Below are positions 6,789-8,567 of a stretch of 8,567 bases of DNA, in pieces. This DNA comes from Alkanindiges sp. (GTDB lineage: Bacteria > Pseudomonadota > Gammaproteobacteria > Pseudomonadales > Moraxellaceae). The notes beneath the pieces were generated by a model. It searched no databases, was not told the DNA's origin, and saw only the letters and a program-made list of their open reading frames with translations. The number at the start of each line of letters is the position of its first letter. Position 1 is the stretch's first letter. Location: NCBI GenBank assembly GCA_030152125.1, contig JASLIR010000270.1:1-8567 (forward strand), in the 5' to 3' direction. The translations under genes were made by a program, and so were the position numbers.

Positions 6789-7019
6789 GATGCACTATAA
6801 ATATCAGCTAGAGACTATTAACACTGCATAATATGGCTGTAAAACACCGCTTAATAATAACAAGGTATTGAAAATTTACAGTTTTATGAAAAGCACCATA
6901 AATTAACAAAAAACTTGCTCAAATTGTCTAAAAAGCACATCCGTCGCTAAAAGTTGGCCTGATTTGCTAAAGCTTTTTAAACCACAGCGTTTAGTATTGA
7001 ATCGAATAAACGTTACATG
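6789..7019. other. AT-rich intergenic stretch, no gene seen
   Basis: From 6830 to 6980 the sequence is strongly AT-rich, unlike the flanking genes, and stop codons are frequent in all frames. It probably contains the promoter of the PF10118 gene. The best pair I find is TTGGCC (6954-6959) with TTTAAA (6976-6981) at 16 bp, which is weak. A palindrome AAAGCTTT lies at 6969-6976. No RNA gene or regulator site is recognised. Confidence 0.5.
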
Positions 7020-7145
7020 TGTCTCTACATTGCACAGGAAACCGTAAGCACGATTATCCGCTTACGCCATGCACTTTGATTGATGCAACTTGGGTTGCTA
7101 TCACATGCAGAGATGCCAGATGTAGAGATGTCAGATGTAGAGATG
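7020..7145 (+). promoter_or_regulatory. Structured 5' leader with register-shifting closing helix
   Basis: TCTCTACAT (7022-7030) is exactly complementary to ATGTAGAGA at 7120-7128 and again at 7135-7143. With wobble and flanking pairs the helix 7020-7033/7117-7130 reaches 14 bp, and an identical alternative forms with 7132-7145. The enclosed loop holds two more hairpins, CGTAAGC/GCTTACG (7043-7049 with 7060-7066) and GCAAC/GTTGC (7085-7089 with 7094-7098, TTGG loop). The second register ends one base before the AAGGA ribosome site at 7147. I recognise no known riboswitch class. A regulatory role is inferred from layout alone, and the transcript start is unknown. Confidence 0.4.
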
Positions 7146-7148
7146 CAA
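7109..7148 (+). repeat. 15-bp tandem repeat, about 2.6 copies
   Basis: AGAGATGCCAGATGT (7109-7123) is followed by AGAGATGTCAGATGT (7124-7138) and by a partial third copy AGAGATGCAA (7139-7148) that runs into the ribosome binding site. The first two copies differ at one base. As the period is a multiple of three the frame stays open through it, which artificially lengthens the downstream gene. Confidence 0.9.
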
Positions 7149-7151
7149 GGA
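7147..7151 (+). promoter_or_regulatory. Ribosome binding site of the PF10118 gene
   Basis: AAGGA lies 8 nt before the ATG at 7160. It decides for that start over the in-frame GTG at 7019, whose extension would translate the tandem repeat. Confidence 0.8.
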
Positions 7152-7159
7152 ACTTAAGT

Positions 7160-8122
7160 ATGAATGCTGCCGTTGAACATCACAAGCTTGTAGCCAGACC
7201 AGTCCAGTTTGACCTTTCAAACTCACCGATTCACTGGATTCCAAATGACCCACTGTCTTCACATGTGGTCAATGGCATTAACCTGTTTCTGCCAGCTGGC
7301 GAATTCTGGTTTTGCCGTGTGTACAACAAAGTATTACCTTATGTGACCGATCCTGTTCTTAAAGAGGATGTGGTTGGCTTTATCCGTCAGGAAGCGATGC
7401 ATGCCCGTGCGCATTGCAAGACACATGAGTTTCTGGAACAGCATAATTACGAATTAGAACCATTGTTAAGCCGGGTAAACTGGCTGTTTGAAAGCCTTCT
7501 CGGTGAAGCACCGCTGGGTATTAAAGCACTGCAAATCAAGCAACTGGAATATCCTTGGCTGGTATTGCGTGTTGGCATTATTGCTGCCATTGAGCACTTT
7601 ACTGGTGTGATTGGTCAATGGAGCCTGGATAACAAAACTTGGGATCTGGCTGACCCGGTGATTGCCGACTTGTTCCGCTGGCATCTGGCAGAAGAAGTTG
7701 AACACCGCAACGTGGCATTTGACCTGTACCAGCATCTGGTGCAAAACAAATATGGCTTTTATGCATCACGTCAGGTACTGATGGCAATTGTATTCCCGCT
7801 ATTTGTTTACCTGCTGGCCGAAGGGGGCCGCGGCCTGGGTAAGCAGGATAGCGACAAGCAGGTACAAAAGCTGATGAAGAAAAGCCTGCTGCCGTTACTG
7901 CTAGAGTTTGAGCTGACTGGCCGTAAAATGGATAACCTGCCTACCCTGAGCTTCCTGACCAAGGCAACCCTGCGCTGGGTTTCCCCAAGCTTCCACCCGG
8001 AAGAAGAAGGCAGCACCGAGCAGGCACTGGACTATCTGGCTAAATCTCCTGCGGTACGTGCCATTGACCCGAGTCATGGCAACAAGGCTCAGCCACGACC
8101 ACGTGCAGCAGCAACGGCCTAA
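7160..8122 (+). CDS. PF10118 'predicted metal-dependent hydrolase', ferritin-like diiron protein
   Basis: A 320-residue protein of the family named 'predicted metal-dependent hydrolase' (PF10118). No substrate is known to me. The residues lie as in helical-bundle diiron carboxylate proteins: Glu48 in 'AGEFWF', Glu78-x-x-His81 in 'RQEAMHARAH', Glu145 in 'AAIEHFTG', Glu179-x-x-His182 in 'EEVEHRNVAFD'. Spacings of 30 (48 to 78) and 34 (145 to 179) are close to those of ribonucleotide reductase R2, so an oxygenase or oxidase role is at least as likely as hydrolysis; this is inference. A hydrophobic stretch around 206-220 could touch the membrane. The tail is rich in Ala, Pro and Arg. The start at 7160 has AAGGA 8 nt upstream; the frame is open to 7019 but that part encodes a repetitive 'CRDARCRDVR' segment and is rejected. 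The gene stands alone with its own terminator. Confidence 0.85.
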   Translation: MNAAVEHHKLVARPVQFDLSNSPIHWIPNDPLSSHVVNGINLFLPAGEFWFCRVYNKVLPYVTDPVLKEDVVGFIRQEAMHARAHCKTHEFLEQHNYELEPLLSRVNWLFESLLGEAPLGIKALQIKQLEYPWLVLRVGIIAAIEHFTGVIGQWSLDNKTWDLADPVIADLFRWHLAEEVEHRNVAFDLYQHLVQNKYGFYASRQVLMAIVFPLFVYLLAEGGRGLGKQDSDKQVQKLMKKSLLPLLLEFELTGRKMDNLPTLSFLTKATLRWVSPSFHPEEEGSTEQALDYLAKSPAVRAIDPSHGNKAQPRPRAAATA

Positions 8123-8143
8123 GCATACTAGTTAAGTTCAAAG

Positions 8144-8170
8144 AAAAGCAGCTTATAAAGCTGCTTTTTT
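8144..8170 (+). terminator. Intrinsic terminator of the PF10118 gene
   Basis: AAAAGCAGCTT (8144-8154) and AAGCTGCTTTT (8158-8168) form an 11-bp stem with an ATA loop, the 3' arm running into TTTTTT ending at 8170. It lies 22 bp after the stop codon. Confidence 0.93.
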
Positions 8171-8193
8171 ATTGCCGCTAAATTGGCAAATCT

Positions 8194-8227
8194 GCGCAAC
8201 AATCGCTTGCGAAGGCGATTGTTGCGC
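8194..8227. repeat. Large inverted repeat 1 (15-bp stem, GCGA loop)
   Basis: GCGCAACAATCGC (8194-8206) is exactly complementary to 8215-8227, and two further pairs (one wobble) close on a GCGA tetraloop of the stable GNRA type. No T tract follows, so it is not a standard terminator; a true terminator already stands 24 bp upstream. Confidence 0.85.
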
Positions 8228-8228
8228 C

Positions 8229-8278
8229 TTTGGCTTTCAAGCGACGAGGACATATTTTTATAAAAATCAAAAGCCAAA
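8229..8278. repeat. Nested inverted repeat
   Basis: TTTGGCTTT (8229-8237) and AAAGCCAAA (8270-8278) are complementary and enclose the palindrome ATTTTTATAAAAAT (8254-8267). The right arm shares its last three bases with inverted repeat 2, so the two structures compete. Confidence 0.65.
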
Positions 8279-8308
8279 TTTTCGGCTGCCTACAGCAGCC
8301 GAAAATTT
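8276..8308. repeat. Large inverted repeat 2 (14-bp perfect stem)
   Basis: AAATTTTCGGCTGC (8276-8289) and GCAGCCGAAAATTT (8295-8308) pair perfectly around a CTACA loop. The stem is followed by AA, not by T residues; the order of A and T runs is opposite to that of a terminator on both strands. Confidence 0.88.
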
Positions 8309-8328
8309 AATAGTCGTTGGGGGCTTCA

Positions 8329-8339
8329 TACCATATGCG
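8329..8339 (+). repeat. Direct repeat TACCATATGCG, copy 1
   Basis: An exact 11-bp copy of the motif at 8471-8481. Both copies follow a large inverted repeat and a GGGCTT (8321-8326 here), which suggests a duplicated module. Confidence 0.75.
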
Positions 8340-8387
8340 CCAACTTGGCACATAATTCCAATAAATTCATTTTATTATATGTTTTAT

Positions 8388-8428
8388 GGGAGGTTTGGAG
8401 GACGGTAGCCCTCCAGCCCCGCTCCAAA
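8388..8428. repeat. Competing small inverted repeats before inverted repeat 3
   Basis: TGGAGG (8396-8401) can pair with CCTCCA (8410-8415), or TTTGGAG (8394-8400) with CTCCAAA (8422-8428). The second choice would consume the left edge of inverted repeat 3, so only one of these can form at a time. Confidence 0.5.
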
Positions 8429-8458
8429 AAGTGGCTTGCTACGCAAGCCACTTTTTGG
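8424..8458. terminator. Large inverted repeat 3 (16-bp stem), bidirectional terminator-like
   Basis: CCAAAAAGTGGCTTGC (8424-8439) and GCAAGCCACTTTTTGG (8443-8458) pair perfectly around TAC. An A5 tract leads in and a T5 tract leads out, so it reads as a terminator in both directions, though GG interrupts the T tract. No gene in the window needs it, so it may serve a leftward gene beyond the right edge. Confidence 0.65.
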
Positions 8459-8470
8459 GCTTTTGATTTG

Positions 8471-8481
8471 TACCATATGCG
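8471..8481 (+). repeat. Direct repeat TACCATATGCG, copy 2
   Basis: An exact copy of 8329-8339, preceded by GGGCTT at 8457-8462 directly behind inverted repeat 3. Confidence 0.75.
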
Positions 8482-8567
8482 AACCATGCTGGTTTCTTAG
8501 CTGGCAATTTAAAAAAAATTATTAAATAATTTATGAATGATAAAATTGACTTTCTATAAACAGTATT
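8482..8567. other. AT-rich right edge, no gene seen
   Basis: Very AT-rich, with a palindrome AAATTATT-A-AATAATTT at 8516-8532. A TTGACT at 8546-8551 could be a -35 box, but its -10 would lie beyond the window. It may be the upstream region of a rightward gene outside the window. Confidence 0.4.

Noticed and set aside
7109..7148. Tandem repeat as a CRISPR fragment or plasmid iterons
   Set aside because: Units abut without spacers, there are under three copies, and no replication gene is nearby.
7019..7159. N-terminal extension of the PF10118 protein from an in-frame GTG
   Set aside because: It would encode a repetitive CRDARCRDVR-like segment made by the 15-bp tandem repeat, has no ribosome site, and a good AAGGA stands before the ATG at 7160.
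8276..8308. Inverted repeat 2 as a terminator
   Set aside because: The A and T runs are in the wrong order: the stem ends in AAAATTT and is followed by AA.
8172..8408. 78-codon open frame beginning with TTG in the right intergenic region
   Set aside because: It runs through three inverted-repeat structures, has no ribosome site, starts right after a terminator and shows no protein-like pattern.
8194..8458. Integron attC sites or a CRISPR array
   Set aside because: No paired RYYYAAC/GTTRRRY core sites around the hairpins, and no regularly spaced identical repeats with unique spacers.

Overview
The window comes from a gammaproteobacterial chromosome and looks most like a member of the Moraxellaceae (Acinetobacter/Alkanindiges type). 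The alkane hydroxylase resembles Acinetobacter AlkM closely, as far as I can recall that sequence. It sits head-to-head with an AraC-family regulator, which is the alkM/alkR arrangement known from Acinetobacter. Base composition is intermediate, more GC-rich than typical Acinetobacter, which would fit Alkanindiges. The family-level placement is an inference and the genus is only a guess.

Left part (1-1402), rightward. The tail of a PQQ-type beta-propeller protein is followed by an intrinsic terminator. Next comes a tightly overlapping pair: a DUF2237 protein and a YceF-type Maf nucleotide pyrophosphatase. A perfect 34-bp palindrome serves as a shared terminator between this pair and the convergent mnmG.

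Middle part (1403-5626), leftward. mnmG (tRNA wobble-uridine modification) stands alone without rsmG. It is followed upstream by a bile-acid:sodium-symporter-family transporter and then alkB/alkM, a membrane diiron alkane 1-monooxygenase with all its histidine boxes and its own strong terminator.

Regulatory core (5627-5807). The divergent alkB/araC interval holds an 11-bp sequence repeated exactly with a 21-bp period, the layout of an AraC-type operator. A good promoter also points into the regulator. Both lie inside coding sequence if the longest open frame of the regulator is used, so I place its start at 5808.

Right part (5808-8567), rightward. After the AraC/Cupin_6 regulator comes a 407-bp gap. 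It ends in a foldable leader with 15-bp tandem repeats that can pair in two registers with an upstream complement. The next gene belongs to the 'predicted metal-dependent hydrolase' family (PF10118), but its residues follow the E, ExxH, E, ExxH pattern of ferritin-like diiron oxygenases. A terminator follows, and then about 270 bp of dense large inverted repeats with a duplicated 11-bp motif and no credible gene.

Taken together, alkB, its likely AraC regulator and the diiron-type protein form a plausible hydrocarbon or lipid oxidation cluster beside housekeeping genes. The functional link of the last gene to alkB is inference from position only.
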